Position numbers and translations under genes: made by a program | Part shown: piece after piece, positions 1 through 12,100 of the stretch | Layout: each line of letters begins with the position of its first letter | Numbering within the stretch: position 1 is the first letter of the stretch | Source: Ctena decussata | Taxonomy: Eukaryota > Mollusca > Bivalvia > Lucinida > Lucinidae | NCBI GenBank assembly: GCA_963989385.1 | Contig: OZ022515.1 | Span: 11,750,803-11,814,802, forward strand | DNA length: 64,000 nucleotides | Direction of reading: 5' to 3' | The notes under the pieces: model-generated | Database searches by the model: none | Told to the model about the DNA's origin: nothing | What the model saw: the letters and a program-made list of their open reading frames with translations, nothing else

Positions 1-199
1 GTATCCCTGGAATCTTGTCCGTCGTATTGACGCTGGGGTCTGACGATGAACGGACAAGGCGATGTTTCTTCTGGATCGGAGACAATGTATCAAGGTCATC
101 TAAAGGTCGACTAATGTCAAGGTCACTATCTCGACCTCCGCCATAGGCAATTCGACTTGTCATAGGAAAAAGATAATCATCACTGATATCTTCATCCGG
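1..199 (-). CDS. TJP1: ZO exon 18 (post-GUK acidic tail), cut by window edge
   Basis: Acceptor TTTCAG lies at 202-200 and coding starts at 199 in phase 0 ([13 protein letters not shown]...). It encodes 66 residues plus one base and stays open to the window edge. The region is rich in Asp and Ser ([15 protein letters not shown]) and follows the GUK domain, like the U6/acidic segment of ZO-1, which is known to control GUK-domain binding. Conservation here is low; the assignment rests on position, phase and composition. The exon may continue left of the window. Confidence 0.85.
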
Positions 200-3100
200 C
201 TGAAACAGAGAGACAAGGGCCAAGGTCAATCAAAGGTCAACTGTCAAGGTCACTCACTCTACCTCCACTACATGCAATTTTATCAAACCTCAATTAAAAA
301 ATAAATAAGAAAGATCTATGCAAGGGTAAGAAAACTAAGCTATTCAAAATTTTAGGCCATTTACCATATCTGTATAGGTTATTAAGATAATCACTTGCAA
401 AGAATGATTGACTTGATACTTAACGTCCACGGTCAACAACTATGGTCATGTCGGGACGGTCAGTTAACCTAACCACACTATTCCTGGGCAGGCTTAGACC
501 TTCTAAGCGATTGACCAGTACTAAGTGCACATACTTCCGCCAGTAACTGACAACTGCCCTTCTTGAATCAGCGGAAGGAGAAACGAAAGTATGTGGCCAG
601 ACTGGGTTTTGAACCCAGGACCTCTGACTTATGAGTCAGGTGCCCTACCGATTGCGCTACGCAGCCTGGCCACTTGCAAAGAATCTCACACATTACCATA
701 TCTATATAAATTATTAAGGAAATCACTTGCAAAGAACCTCATACATTACCATGTCTGTATTGTTTATTATGGAAATCACTTAGAAAATCACTTGCAAAGA
801 ACCTCACACATTTCCATATCTGTATAGTTTATTAAGGAAATCACTTGCAAAGAACCTCACACATTCCCATATCTGTGTAAATTATTAAGGAAATCACTTG
901 CAAAGAACCTCATACATTACCATATCTGTATAGTTTATTTTGGAAATCACTTGCAAAGAATCTCTCATATTTCCATATCTGCATAGTTTACTAAGGAAAT
1001 CACTTGCAAAGAATCTCAAACATTACCGTATCTGTATAGTTTATTTTGGAAATTACATGCAAAGAACCTCATACAAAGTCAAGGAAAATTACCATTTTTT
1101 ACAGTAATATTTGTCCTACCTTTTTCTCTGACATCCAGATCTGTTGTTGCTGCTGAAGATCTATCATTTCATGTAACTTCTTGTACCATGTGTCAGAGGC
1201 ATTGTGGGTCACCGTGGCTGCAAAATGACAACAAAACTTTAAGAACTTAAATCATTATTTTGAACTTTCATTTAAAAGTATACTCCCTCATATTTCATTA
1301 CGAAATAATCACAAAACTATGAAACTGGTTAGTTGTATGCAACACAATCAAGATTTGTACAAAAAATCTTCAGGGAAAACATCTTTGTTTCAGAGACAGA
1401 GACGATATATCAAGGCATACCCTTTTTGAATATTCACAAATATTTTGTCGTCATAATTTGACTGACTCCAACAAGTGTTTCTGCAAGCATGTTTTGAATT
1501 TTATGATTGGTGGAGTAAATAACTTTACGATAGCATTAACCACTTATCTGTGCACATGAGTTCTTTTCAACCAGTAACTGTCTGAAGTCGATTAAAGAAA
1601 GGGTTTGAAATTATTCATGATATAACTTTAACCTGATTAACAATGATTGCTGGGCGTATGCAGTCTTAATTTTTGGCGGGAATGGCGGTCCGCTATTCCC
1701 ACTCTTTTTTATAGATGACTAAAAGTAAGTCCCATATGAAGCTTTGAACAACACCTATTCCTGGCATAGGTTATTTTCCAACATATCCTATGCCAGGAAT
1801 AGGTTTTGTTCAAAGCTTCATATGGGGCATAGGTTATGTTGGAACATAACCTATGCCAGGAATACGTTTGCCAGGAATAGGTTTTGTACAAAGCTTCATA
1901 TTGGGCATAGGTTATGTTTCAACATAACCTATGCCAGGAATAGGTTTTGTTCAAAGCTTCATATGGGGCATAGGTTATGTTGGAACATAATCTATGCCAG
2001 GAATAGGTTTCGTTCAAAGCTTCATATGGGTCTTAATTTTAGTCATCTGTGAAACAAGGTATTATTCCAAATAAAAAAATAATTTTTGCAAATAGATAAT
2101 AGGCTGTTTATTACACTCACCAGTGAAAAGGTGCTGATAAAGTTTCTCCAATTTCATACTCTGCTCGTAGTATTTCTTTGGTGGTTTACTCGAACTTTTC
2201 ACCCAGCGTGACCGCAATTCCTTCACTGTGTTTTTAGAGTCGGCTTTCAGAAAGACGACTATGGGATAGAACTGTGCGTAGTTAAGACGATCAACATTGT
2301 GTGGAGTTACATCTATCAAGCAGTGTTTTCTCTGTTAAAAAGAAATTGGCAGATATAAACCTTTAAAGCACCAATAAAGCAGATGACAAAATTTATGCCT
2401 GCATAATTTCAATCTAATGTCTCATCACAAATTTTGCCAACAATTCGGAAATAGCCTTACAGACCACCAAACAGAAATCTGTTGCAGAGAAAAGTCATGC
2501 TCATTTTCCCTTGCTTCTACAGTGTTTCATTTAATAATATCACAAGAATTCAGTAGAATGTGGTGTCTTTCCTGTCTGGGCATTGTCACAAAACAGAGCT
2601 GACTCACAAAGCTTGTCACTAATAGAATCTATGATGGGGTTGAGGCCAAGACAAGGAAATCTCAGGCTAGTTTTAAGATTATTTAGTCTTATGCGAGGCT
2701 TGCCGAGCATAAGACTTAAATAATCTGAAAACGAGCCTGAGATTTCCTTGTCAAGGCCTCAACCCCATCAATAATTTTTTATTCTCACCCATTATATTTT
2801 ATAGAACAGAATATTCATTGAATACCTTAACTTCTTGTTGAGTCTATTGCTATAAACTTGAAGCTAATTTTCTATTAATAGTTTGACATGTGTGTCAATT
2901 TCACCTTGTGCATGCATTTTTTTCATGATTGGCAGCTAATCAGAAATCTACAGTGACACTTCCTGTACATCACTGGGTGTCAATTTCATATTCTGCATGC
3001 AATTTACATGACAGGTAGCAACTTGATTTGTTGAATTAAAGTGTGTTATTAATTGGGCTGTACTATTTAGCAATGATTGGCATTTTGAGACAGCTTTCTG

Positions 3101-6100
3101 AGCCTAGGCTGAGATAGCAGGCCGCGATAGAAAAATCTCAGACACCTCTAGAAAGGGATATTCTTGTCCAATGGGTGCGAAAAAGTTTACCCTACTGTCA
3201 CTGCCGCTGACACCACAAAAGTAACACCCTATGTCTCTTCTGCTACTCACAGGTGAGACAAAACCGCCTTTCTTACCTTTGATATAATATCTTTTATTGC
3301 ACCAAGTCTAATAATACCAGATCTTCCTTTCTTCTCATCGTCAACATGACTTTCATTCTCTGTAATGGAAAAACCAATATATAGAGGATCTTACATGAGT
3401 GCTCATGTATCATTGAATTTATTAAACGAGTTGGGGAAAAAGATAAGATGAGAGGCTATGCCGAGCATCTTATCATTTTTCCCCAACGAGTTTGATAAAT
3501 TAAATAATACGGGAGCATGAATGCAAGATTCAATTTATCATAATATGACACTATAATCGCATATTATTAGCAAATTTTGCACTAAAACATCATGATTTCC
3601 CCCACCGTTTTTATGGACGTCAACGCACAACACTACGATGTAATTTGCATATTTAATCCACTAGTGGATTATCAATTTTAATGCATGGCTTTATGACACT
3701 CCCAGATGCAACGTCATATGATAAACTGTATTAATCCTAATAAATGCCCCTATTCTAATAAACAACCCCTGCCTATTTTCTGAAAATAATGTTATATTAA
3801 ATCACACTGGCTTGCTGAGCTAGTGCTCTTATGTCTGATTCCCGCTGGGTTTCTTTTCATTATCATCCTCACATCATCCTCATATGATTGAAATACTATA
3901 CTGTTGAAAAGTATGTAAAATTGCAAATCATCAACCTGTGTGTGTGTGTGCTGAGGTTGTCAGAGAATTGTTCAGTTTATGGTGTTTCATAAAGGGATGA
4001 ATCTTAAAATACACCACACTATAAAAATTATGTCTTTTCAGGGCTCAGCCTACAAGGCAATTGGGGAGAAAAAGTCTCCCTAAACTTGCTGACTTCTCCC
4101 CATTTAGAGCTGAGGGAGAAGTTTATATGTATAGAAAATATATGGAAATCCAAAATTTGGACCAAGACTTCTTGAAATCCTGAAAATATGGCAAAACTTC
4201 TCCCAGGCTGCAGCTCTAGGCTGAGCCCTGCTTTTAGGCAAAAAATATAAATTACCCCAGAAATATCATAAAATATACTTTTTATCTGGACAACAGGTTT
4301 AATATTTGACCCTTAAAGCACCATAAAAGAGGTCAACAATACGTAACTCTGCAAAATTTAAAGAAAATATTTCGTCCATGCAATAACATACTGAGAATTC
4401 AAAGACTACAGAGTAAAGGTAAAAAGTATGCAAAGACCAGGAACTGAAACAATCAAAATCCAAATCCAGCCCTCAAACTATAGTTGGAAACAACTAAGCT
4501 TACAAATAATCAAGATACAGAGAACATATGGCCAACAGAGTGAGCAGCTTGTTCCCAAAAGGTGGCCACTCAGCAACCCAAACCGAACCAAAAATAATAA
4601 GAACATACATAAGGTAAAACATCACAGAAACTCTGACACCAAAAACAGGCAACAGAGAACCACAACAGAACTACCGCCTTGGAACGGTCAGTAATGAATT
4701 ACTGGGGGGGCTTAAATCGATTTTACAGGCCCAACCTCACCCTCAGTTTCTGAAGTGGTACAAAACATTTAGTTGGTTGTTCGGTTCGCATGATAACCCT
4801 CTAACTCGTCAATGAATCAGCACCGTAAACACATAAATCAAATTTCAACACCATGAAGAAGCAAAGACGAGGACTCAACAGATACAACGGGCCGTCTGAC
4901 AGGTGGAGATCCCTGGCCTGCCAAACAACCCCACTGGAAATCTGAAGCAAAAGAAGGTCACCAGTTGAGCCCCGGTGGACAAAGCAACAGACAAAAAGGC
5001 TCCGGTCCCAACCAACTAAAATATATAGCTTTAGGTTGGGGCCATCATAGAGTCTGACGCCCGATCCCCCGGTGTGCAATTAAAGAGTGCAGCAAAGCTA
5101 TCAACCGTGATTGGGTTAATCACTAAGCATGCAGACTGTCGCATAACATTTAAACACTGTAGATCTAGATGAGGTGGCTCATTATGAGCCGCCTCATCTG
5201 CATCTACACTGTTTGCAAAGTCAAATGTTTTTGTTTTTGGAGTTTTAAGGGTTAAAACCCAGAAACACTTACTGGAGTTTTAAGGGTTTAAACCCAGAAA
5301 CACTTACGTGGAGACTGGAATGTATCAGGATAATGGAATTTTAAGGTTAAAACCCAGAAACACTTACGTGGAGACTGGAATGTATCAGGATAATCTCGGA
5401 GTAATCTGTCCCGAGCCACATCAGCTAGAGGTCCGAAAAGAACCACTGGCCGCCGAAAACCAGCTGAAAAATGAAGATCATATTAAACATATAAATCATC
5501 TTGTTAGCACAAAAAGTTTATAAGTGAACTATATTACTATGTCTTTCTCATCTTCAACACATTTTCATTCAAAATTATAAATCATTTATCTATACCTACT
5601 ATGAAATGCTTTACTTTTACTTTTTTTCAGCATGATTTTTATTTGACAAATGGAACTTTTTGTATGTTACAGGATTTAAAGAAATTATCAAAAAGAGTTC
5701 TGCAGGTTGCAATGTCTTGCCTGGCTCTGCATTGTCACCCAACGGAACAAACCCAGCAAACTCAAGATAGTTGAACGCCAACATACAGTATTCTCACCAA
5801 TGTAAGATGATTTACAATCAATTTCTGAAACAGCAAATATAACTGAGGCAAGTTCTTCATCAACAGTGCCATGTCCTGAATCATAGCAATATCAGGTGCA
5901 TGTGGGTACACCCACTCACTAGAATTTGTAAAATCATATGGAAATATTTCATATTCACAAAATGCACATTATCTGATATGAAAACATGTACTTACGATCT
6001 CTTAAGGTGACTCTTTCATATGCTGGAAACTTGGTGTGTAAATGGGCTGAAATACAGAGAAAACAACAGTTCAGTTTAGCAGACCAAAATGACCCTTAAA

Positions 6101-9100
6101 ACCAGAGGACCAATGGTCCTGTAGCTCACCTGACACTTGGTCCTGGTATATATTTTAATGCTTTTATACATGTATATAGCACCAGGGCAGGGGCAGATAA
6201 CCCCGCTCCCTTGGGGATTAATGTTGAGTCCCAATTCTATATATCAAGCCACAAGGTCACTGGGCCTTTGTTTCTGGACAAAGATTTCTGAAGGGTTTTT
6301 ATCATATATGGGTGTGGCGACCACCATGTTCATGTGACCATGACCATCTGAACAAACTTTGATTCCTTTGACCCAGTATTAAAGCTCCATATGAAATACA
6401 GTAATCATTTGTATAAACTATGATGGGCCTGAGTGCCCAATGCTACATACCGGTACCAAGTTTCAAGGTTATAGGCCTTTTAGTTCTCGAGAAAAAGAAG
6501 TTTGAAGAGTTTTTACCATATATGGGCCTGGTGGCCATCTTGGTCAAGTGACCAAGACCATCTGAACAAACTATGGTTCCTTTAAGCCTGTGAAGCTCCA
6601 TATGAAATATGGCTTCAACTGACCCTAGTGGCCTCTGAGAAGATGTTTGAAAATGTTGACGGGTGACAGAATCTCAATGACCGTGTACAAAAGACAAAGA
6701 ATGACCTTGACCTTTAACAACAAAATATCTTCATCTGGTCATTTAGTCAACCACGTATACCAAATATTGCACCTTAAGACTTAAATAGTTTCTGAAAAAT
6801 CCACTGTTTAAGCATTTTCCCATATAAAAGCCTACATAATGTACCAAAGTTGACAGTGTCATAAATTAGGTCAAGGTCAACACATGATCATTTGTATAAA
6901 CTACAGTCAAACTTCACTGGCTCGAACTCGGAAGGCTCGAACACCATGTTTCGGTCGAACCGACTTTCCAGTCCCGGCAAAATCCCTATTCATTTTAACT
7001 AAACATGCCACACTTGGCTCGAACAACGATGGCTCGAACGCTCGAACCCCAAGTTTGGTCCCTAGAAACCACTTTCTATGTAAAAAAACACCGATGGCTC
7101 GCACCTATTTCCTTGTAAAAAATTTCCAAGTTTAATGACCGGACTAAATTTAGATCCTACCGATTACAAGTATTGGTCATCAGGTTTGCTACGTCCATGC
7201 TTATCTTGATCTTTTTATATTGTAATTAAAATTCTATGTTGTTTTGTTTTATCTACCTGAAAGTGCAATGGTTCAAAGAGTGACCGATCAAAATACATGA
7301 AGTTTTCGTAGTTATGATAGAAAAACATAGTACATAAGGTTTGATCATGTTGAGCTGGTCTTCAATGGCTCGAACTACCGATCGGTCGAACTTTTTTCGG
7401 TGGTCCCGGCGAGTTCGAGCCATCGAAGTTTGACTGTATGATGGTCTTGAGTGCCAAAAGCTACATACCAAGTTTCAAGGTCATCCGCCTTTTAGTTCTG
7501 GAGAAGATTTTGAAGGGTTTTTACCATATACGGGCATGGTGGCCATCTTGGTCAAGACCCCGAGAACAAACTTTTATTCCCTGATCACACTTAGACTCCA
7601 TATGAAATTTTGCTTTAATCAGACCAGTGGTTTCAGAGAAGATGTTTTGAAAATCTTGATGACGGACAGACCGACAAATTGACCTTGACCTTCAGTGACA
7701 AAAAGTTTTCCCATATAAAAGCCTAACATACCAAAGTTGACCATGTCGTAAATTAGATCAAGGTCAACGCAAGGTCATCATTTGTATAAACTATGATGGG
7801 CCCGCATGCCCGATGCTACATACCAAGTCATAGGCCTTTTGGTTCTAGAGAAGAAGATTTTTGCAGGGTTTTTACCATATATGGGCATGGCGGCCATCTT
7901 GGTCATGTGACCCAGACCCCGGGTATAAACTTTCGTTCCCCTATCCAACTGAGACACCATATGAAATTTGGCTTCCATCTCCCCAGTGGTTTCAGAGGAG
8001 AAGATGTTTGAAAATCTTGATGAGGGACAGACCGACAAAATGACCTTGACCTTCAGTGACATAATGTCTTCATCTGGTCATTTAGTTGACCATATATACC
8101 ACATATTGTACCTTAGACTTAAATAGTTCCTGAGAAATCCACTATATAAGGGTTTCCCAATATAAAAGCCTAACATACCAAAGTTGACCATGTCGTAAAT
8201 TAGGGCAAGGTCAACGCAAGGTCATCATTTGTATAAACTATGATGGGCCCGCATGCCCCAAGCTACATACCAAGTTTCAAGGTCAAAGGCCTTTTGGTTC
8301 TGGAGAAGAAGATTTTTAACGGGTTTTTACCATATACGGGCATGGCGGCCATCTTGGTCATGTGATCCAGTCCCCGGGTACAAACTTTCGTTCCCCCATC
8401 CCACTGAGACTCCAAATGAAATTTGGCTTTAATTGGCCCAGTGGTTTCAGAGGAGAAGATGTTTGAAAATCTTGACGACGGATGGTCTGACGGAATGACC
8501 TTGACCTTTAAAGACATGATATCTTCATCTGGTCATTTGGTTGACCATGTATACAACATATTGTACCTTAAACTTAAATAGATTCTGAGAAATCCACTGT
8601 TTAAGCATTTTTCCATATAAATGCCTAACGGACCAAAGTTGACCATGCCGTAAATTAAGTCAAGGTCAACGCAAGACCATCAATTGTATAAAGTATGGTG
8701 GGCCCGCATGCCAGATGCTACATACCAAGTTTCAAGGTCATAGGTCTTTTGGTTCTGGAGAAGAAGATTTTTGAAGGGTTTTTACCATATATGGGCATGG
8801 CGGCCATCTTGGTCACATGTGACCCAGACCCCGGGTACTAATTTTCGTTCCTCCATCCCACTGAGACTCCATATGAAATTTGGCTTCAATCAGACAAATG
8901 GTTTCAGAGGAGAAGATGTTTGAAACTCTTGACGACGGATGGTCCGACAGAATGACCTTGACCTTTAGTGACATGATATCTTCATCTGGTCATTTAGTCG
9001 ACCATGTATACCAAGTATTGTACCTTAGACTTAAATAGTTCCTGAGAAATCCACTGTTTAAGCATTTTCCCATATAAAAGCCTAACGTACCAAAGTTGAC

Positions 9101-12100
9101 CATGCCGTAATTTAGGTCAAGGTCAACGCAAGGTCATCATTTGTATACACAATGATGGGCCCACATGCCCAAAGCTATTTACCAAGTTTCAAGGTCATAG
9201 GCCTTTTGATTCTGGAGAAGAAGATTTTTGAAGGGTTTTTACCATATATGGGCATGGCGGCCATCTTGGTCATGTGACCCAGTCCACGGGTATAAACTTT
9301 CGTTCCTCCATCCCACTGAGACTCCACATGAAATTTGGCTTTAATTGGCCCAGTGGTTTCAGAGGAGAAGATGTTTGAAAATCTTGACGACGGATGGTCC
9401 GACGGAATGACCTTGACCTTTAGTGACATAATATCTTCATCTGGTCATTTAGTCGACCATGTATACCAAGTATTGTACCTTAGACTTAAATAGTTTCTGA
9501 GAAATCCACTGTTTAAGCGTTTTCCCATATAAAAGCCTAACGTACCAAAGTTGACCATGCCGTAAATTAAATCAAGGTCAACGCAAGGTCATGATTTGTA
9601 CAAACTATGATGGGCCAGCATGCCAGATGCTACATACCAAGTATCAAGGTCATAGGCCTTTTGGTTCTGGAGAAGAAATTATTTGAAGGGTTTTTACCAT
9701 ATATGGGCGTTGCGGCCACCTTGGTCATGTGACCCAGTCCCCGGGTATAAACTTTCGTTCCTCCATCCCACTAAGACTCCATATAAAATTTGGCTTTAAT
9801 TGGCCCAGTGGTTTCAGAGGAGAAGATGTTTGAAAATCTTGACGACAGCTGGTCTGACGGAATGACCTTGACCTTTAGTGACATAATATCTTCATCTGGT
9901 CATTTAGTCGACCATGTATACCAAGTATTGTACCTTAGACCTAAATAGTTTCTGAGAAATCCACTGTTTAAGCGTTTTCCCATATAAAAGCCTAACGTAC
10001 CAAAGTTGACCATGCCGTAAATTAGGTCAAGGTCAACGCAAGGTCATGATTTGTACAAACTAAGATGGGCTCGCATGCCCGATGCTACATACCAAGTTTC
10101 AAGGTCATAGGCCTTTTGGTTCTGAAGAAGAAGATTTTTGAAGGGTTTTTACCATATATGGGCGTGGCGGCCATATTGGTCATGTGACCCAGATACCCGG
10201 AACAAACTTTCGTTCCCCCGACCTAGGTAGGCTATTGGTCATGTGACCCAGATACCCGGAACAAACTTTCGTTCCCCCGACCTAGGTAGGCTCCATATGA
10301 AATATGGCTTCAATCGGCCCAGTGTTTCAGAGAAGAAGATGTTTGAAAATGTTGACGACGGACGAAGGACGGACGACGGACGGACGGACGGACGGACGAC
10401 GGATGCCTGGCTATACTATAAGCTCACCCATGAGCCTAAAGGCTCAGGTGAGCTAAAAACACCAAAAAACTGAAAATAGTTCAATGTAATTTCAACTATT
10501 TTCAATTTTGCCATTTAAAGTTCAAACAGTCCGATTTTATAAGATGCAATGCCCCTGCAGCATTTAATAGGATAAGAATGGTATTATGAAATAGTTCTGG
10601 AAAAATAACCAGTTTTTCTCTTTCAACAAGAGGAGCCAAAAGCTCCATGGTAACCACAGTAACTTGTCAGCTCTGCAGAAAAAGTCACAAAATAACTCCA
10701 GTTAAAATATATAAGCACTTATTGACTTTTTGCGCTAAGGTGACATGACAGAGTGAGTGACTGACCCGCTGATCTAGCAGTCTCAGGTACGAGTCGCACA
10801 GGTTTAAAGGAAATTAGCATTACGAGTGCTCCAGATAAGAAGAGGTAACAGGAATGATTTAAGAATAATTTTCTATATTTCTGAATAAAAACATAAGTTG
10901 TGACCCCTCATCAGAACCGTCTCGAGACGGTTCTAATGAGGGGTCAACAACATATGTTTATTTTGAAAAATAAGTAAAATTATCTTGGACTTATCTTCAA
11001 AACCCCTCATTATCTGGAGCTCTGATTACCATTAAAGAAATGTGTCTTTTTCATTAACTCTTTACGCCCCAGTGACGAAATTAGCAAAAGGACCTTTGCA
11101 AACAGTGTAGATCCTGATGAGGCAGCTCATAATGAGCCGCCTCATCTAGATCTACACTGTTTGCCCTTTAGTCTTTGAATTCTCAATATGAAATGTCTTG
11201 GACACAGCATTTTTCAATTTTTGCAGACGTAAATTGTCATCTGCTTTTTGGTACTTAAAGAATTTAACAAATAGGTATAACTTGTCACTATCACAGCTGG
11301 AATCTGTGTTTCAGAAAGTTACTCATGTTTTAGTAATTCTTATACCATATATTTATAGGTAAATTCTCTATTTAGAAAAGCTTAGCATGGCTATGTTGCA
11401 AAGAGGACACATCTATGCTTTAATGGAGAGCCCAGGTGTACATTTATGCTTATCTATCATGCATATGCTGCAAAATTCACCTGATAACAGGGGTATGGTA
11501 ACATGGTGTGACATCATGTCACTTCAGAACTGCGCTTGAGCGAATGTATCAGGCCATGCCTATAGAAGCGACCTCAGAAGACAATTGGCTTCATACTGAC
11601 GTTGGCCGTGATAACAATGTTTAATTGGTTAAATGACGTCACCGACTTATGTCATAATGCATTCGTGACGTCAACAAGTTCAAACAAAACTGCGTTTACT
11701 TTTCTTTTGTCTGACGCTCTTTACACCTGAAAATCTTCTAATGATGCATGATAAATAGAAAACCATGCAAGTGCCTTTCGATATCAAGTTTATCAGGCTC
11801 GACCAGAAACACGTCGGACTGGCTCTGCAAGCCTCGCTAGTCCTACGCTGTTTCTGGTCTCGCCTGATAAACTTGATGTCAAAAGACACTAACATGGTAT
11901 TCTCTATGTCTCATAAGTAATGTCTGTGCCTAAGACTAGACAAACTGTGTCTCCAGTTGAATACTTCAATTTGAAATTTGAATCCTGCTTAGATTCGGCA
12001 TTCTACTAAGCAAGTGCAATACTGCATGAGGCAACATTATATTCTAACTTCCGCTGGCTCAAAATGACTAAAATACGACTAAAACTGGACAAATAGCTAC

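Larger units (their letters stand above)
6103..10457 (+). mobile_element. HINE/pearl-like tandem-repeat cassette, HINE-1a
   Basis: Starts with hairpin AGGACCAATGGTCCT and TAGCTCACCTGAC. Inside are about eight units near 455 bp (TTTGTATAAACTATGATGGG at about 6409, 6891, 7781, 8229, 8683, 9138, 9594, 10050). It ends with an (ACGG)n microsatellite (about 10365-10405) and hairpin TGAGCCTAAAGGCTCA followed by GGTGAGCTAAAA. TCACC/GGTGA forms subterminal inverted repeats. The order flank, tandem repeats, ACGG microsatellite, hairpin-CTAA is that of bivalve pearl/HINE elements (Helitron-like). No coding capacity. Confidence 0.8.

Noticed and set aside
591..670. tRNA-Met gene on the minus strand (and at 13656, 26058, 28836, 53700)
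   Set aside because: The tRNA-like sequence is joined to the same conserved body in each copy, arms have mismatches and copies have target duplications, so these are SINE heads.
7778..9429. Repeated 84-94-residue minus-strand frames (MSLKVKVI...)
   Set aside because: The same frame recurs in each 455-bp HINE-1a unit and is broken in several; it is a by-product of the tandem repeat.
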